A DNA stretch of 64,000 nt from contig NZ_CAMVDO010000002.1 of NCBI RefSeq assembly GCF_947166265.1, positions 186,001-250,000 of the forward strand, in the 5' to 3' direction. This document shows, one piece after another, positions 62,467 to 64,000 of the stretch; position 1 is the first letter of the stretch; every line of letters starts with the position of its first letter. The position numbers and the translations under genes were made by a program. Below the pieces are notes generated by a model. It did not search any database. It saw only the letters and a list, made by a program, of their open reading frames with translations, and was not told the DNA's origin. The DNA comes from an uncultured Fibrobacter sp. GTDB lineage: Bacteria; Fibrobacterota; Fibrobacteria; Fibrobacterales; Fibrobacteraceae.

Positions 62467-63669
62467 TTACTTGAGCGGAACAATCCACATCGGGATCTGC
62501 TTGACATCGGCAATCTTTTCAGCCTTTTCAGACTTTGGATCATAGCGGAAGTAAGCGTTACCGTCTTCTTCGGTAGAGACTGCGAAAATCACGGTGCCAT
62601 CTTCATCGAGGTACTTGCCGTAGCTAGCCCAGCTGGAAGAATAATTGATGGGAAGAGCCTTCATTTTCTTCTTGGCGAGGTCGATTTCCACCGGCTTGCA
62701 GGTGTTGTTGTGGTAGCTGTCCATATCGGTCCAAACCTGCTGCAGGTCCACCATCACGTTCAAGAACGCGTACACCTTGGTGCCGTTTGCGTAGGTGGCA
62801 GGGCTCAGATACTTGAAGTTACCCTTCTTGGTGACACCTTCGATAGCGACTTGCTTGGTCACGAGCCATGCATAGTCCTTATCGAACTTGGTTTCGCCCA
62901 CCTTGATGCGGAGGAAACCGTCAACCTGGCCGGGAGCGTAGCCCCAAGAGGCGTTACTATAGCAGTAAATGTAACCGTCAGCAACGATGAACGCCTGGTT
63001 CTGCGAGTCGTCAAGCGAGCCCACGGCGGCAACGCGGTCATCTTCGGCGACGGCAATCACCTTATCCTTCTTGATATCGATAATAGCGACCTGAGCGGTG
63101 TTGCCGGTAGCGTAATCGCTTATGTTCTGCAACAGGCCCACATAGAGGCGACCATTTTCAATCACGCCCGTGCCAGGGCTTACAGCAAGAGCATCCTTAT
63201 TCTTATACTTGGAAAGGTCGATTGCACCTGTACGCTTCATGGTTTTCGGGTTGATAATGAGGAGCGAATCAAGCATGCCGCCCAAGTAGGCCTTTTCTTC
63301 GTTCACAAAGTAAATGTGGTTCACCCAGACACCCGGAATCGAGAGTTCCGCAGTTTTCTTGCCAATTTTATTGTTTGCATCGAGGCTATAGCGCGTAATG
63401 GAGCCAGCGTCAAGGTCGGCGATAAACAGGGAACCGTCGTAATAGACGACGCCCGCACGGGTGCCGACTTCGATAAAATCCGTACCGATTTCATCCGTAT
63501 GGTCCAGCGACATCGTGCCGATGAACATCGTTTCGCCGGTAGAGATGGATGTCGCAAAGTCGCGCTTGTATTCGCCATCGTCTCCGCTAGCCGAAGAGGA
63601 AGAATCGTTACCGCAAGCAGCGAGCATGCCAAGCGAAACAGCAAGAGCCGCCAAGAATCTTTTTTTCAT
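62467..63669 (-). CDS. DUF4374-like beta-propeller lipoprotein
   Basis: 400 aa. Lipoprotein signal SLGMLAACGNDSSSS. Repeated strands such as GVVYYDGSLFIADLDAGSITRYSLD, NEEKAYLGGMLDSLLIINPKTM and DGYIYCYSNASWGYAPGQVDGFLRIKVGE indicate a seven-bladed-type propeller. It resembles DUF4374 proteins, which in Bacteroidota accompany TonB-dependent iron/haem receptors, as here. AAGGAG precedes the ATG. Probably an outer-membrane partner in substrate capture. Confidence 0.78.
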   Translation of the reverse strand: MKKRFLAALAVSLGMLAACGNDSSSSASGDDGEYKRDFATSISTGETMFIGTMSLDHTDEIGTDFIEVGTRAGVVYYDGSLFIADLDAGSITRYSLDANNKIGKKTAELSIPGVWVNHIYFVNEEKAYLGGMLDSLLIINPKTMKRTGAIDLSKYKNKDALAVSPGTGVIENGRLYVGLLQNISDYATGNTAQVAIIDIKKDKVIAVAEDDRVAAVGSLDDSQNQAFIVADGYIYCYSNASWGYAPGQVDGFLRIKVGETKFDKDYAWLVTKQVAIEGVTKKGNFKYLSPATYANGTKVYAFLNVMVDLQQVWTDMDSYHNNTCKPVEIDLAKKKMKALPINYSSSWASYGKYLDEDGTVIFAVSTEEDGNAYFRYDPKSEKAEKIADVKQIPMWIVPLK

Positions 63670-63744
63670 AAATACTCCTTGAAAAAGTCGCGGAAAAACC
63701 GCAGTTGTTAATTTTGCGGTGCATTTTAGAAATGTCTTCGCGGG

Positions 63745-63758
63745 AATTCTACTCCAAA
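63745..63758 (-). promoter_or_regulatory. Promoter motif shared with 62351-62364
   Basis: Minus strand TTTGGAGTAGAATT, about 75 bp ahead of the ATG at 63669. Two one-mismatch iron boxes (TTAGATTTGGCTTA 63893-63906, TAAGACTAGACTAA 63912-63925) lie further upstream, nearer to the divergent gene at 63959. Confidence 0.45.
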
Positions 63759-63958
63759 TGGTATCGGAAAAATCCGATTAGATTTCCTTATATAATCCCA
63801 TTCAGTCATTTTCAAGCCCATTTAGACAGAATTGTATCCAAAAAAAGAGAGTATCGAAACAAAATTAGCCTTGACGAAGTTTTGTTTACTAATTAGATTT
63901 GGCTTACTTTTTAAGACTAGACTAACAAAGCCGGTTTAAAGAGATTTATGAGGAAAAC

Positions 63959-64000
63959 ATGCTGAACATTAACGGAATTGAATGGCTGCACAAAATCGGG
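63959..64000 (+). CDS. Start of an unknown gene (cut by window end)
   Basis: ATG with GAGGAAAAC directly upstream; only 14 codons are inside (MLNINGIEWLHKIG). Two imperfect iron boxes stand 35-65 bp ahead, so it is probably an iron-controlled gene. Product cannot be named. Confidence 0.45.
   Translation, partial: MLNINGIEWLHKIG

Overview
The window looks like a chromosomal segment of a Fibrobacter species or close relative. The basis is the style of its lipoproteins (LAAC lipobox followed by Ser-rich SSSS linkers), the mosaic intergenic repeats, and Gram-negative envelope genes (TonB/ExbB/ExbD, a TonB-dependent receptor, a porin). This placement is inferred from pattern; no database search was possible. 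No rRNA, tRNA or CRISPR array was recognised.

Layout. (1) 1-10.7 kb: 3'-truncated BASS transporter, then recC-recB-recD on the minus strand. (2) 10.7-34 kb is an accessory island. It holds a DnaB-like helicase with a displaced Walker A lysine, a hypothetical/MoxR/VWA operon, two paralogous zinc-ribbon proteins, a non-secreted BspA-type repeat protein, two ORF6N paralogues (one split by an IS3-like element with a clear 3-bp target duplication), a 5'-truncated McrC remnant, a WYL-domain regulator, a hypothetical-Fic-phosphoesterase operon, an MmeI-like restriction/modification enzyme and a tandem-AAA operon. (3) 34-40 kb: DUF3450 / ExbB-like (TtpC type) / ExbB / ExbD / TonB / TPR cluster. (4) 40-53 kb: lipoproteins, an S66 LD-carboxypeptidase, dGTPase, M13 peptidase, leuS, an SH3-like protein, a DUF1016 remnant and a porin. 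(5) 53-64 kb: iron region with a DtxR-type repressor, feoA, feoB, a P1B-type ATPase with a DUF6110-like small protein, a TonB receptor and a DUF4374-like lipoprotein.

Main finding. Four operons of the island start from a promoter that reads exactly TTGTCG-N11-TATATT (minus strand, -10 boxes at 12112, 15340, 24449 and 34018). A fifth has CTGTCG (22437). A sixth, looser copy lies in front of the WYL regulator gene itself (21133). Each has a second GAC/GTC half-site 7 bp away. Element and spacing match the RecA-independent DNA-damage promoter of mycobacteria (tTGTCRGTG-N8-TAnnnT), which is activated by the WYL proteins PafBC. I infer a PafBC-like WYL regulon that ties the DnaB-like helicase (with recCBD directly downstream), MoxR/VWA, Fic/phosphoesterase, AAA and two paralogous unknown proteins into one stress or defence network.

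Other signals: five TTAG-N6-CTAA iron boxes over two divergent promoters, one of which may drive a small RNA; dispersed REP-like repeats inserted in frame into several proteins; a 76-bp direct repeat flanking the M13 peptidase; and promoter motifs shared between co-functional genes.
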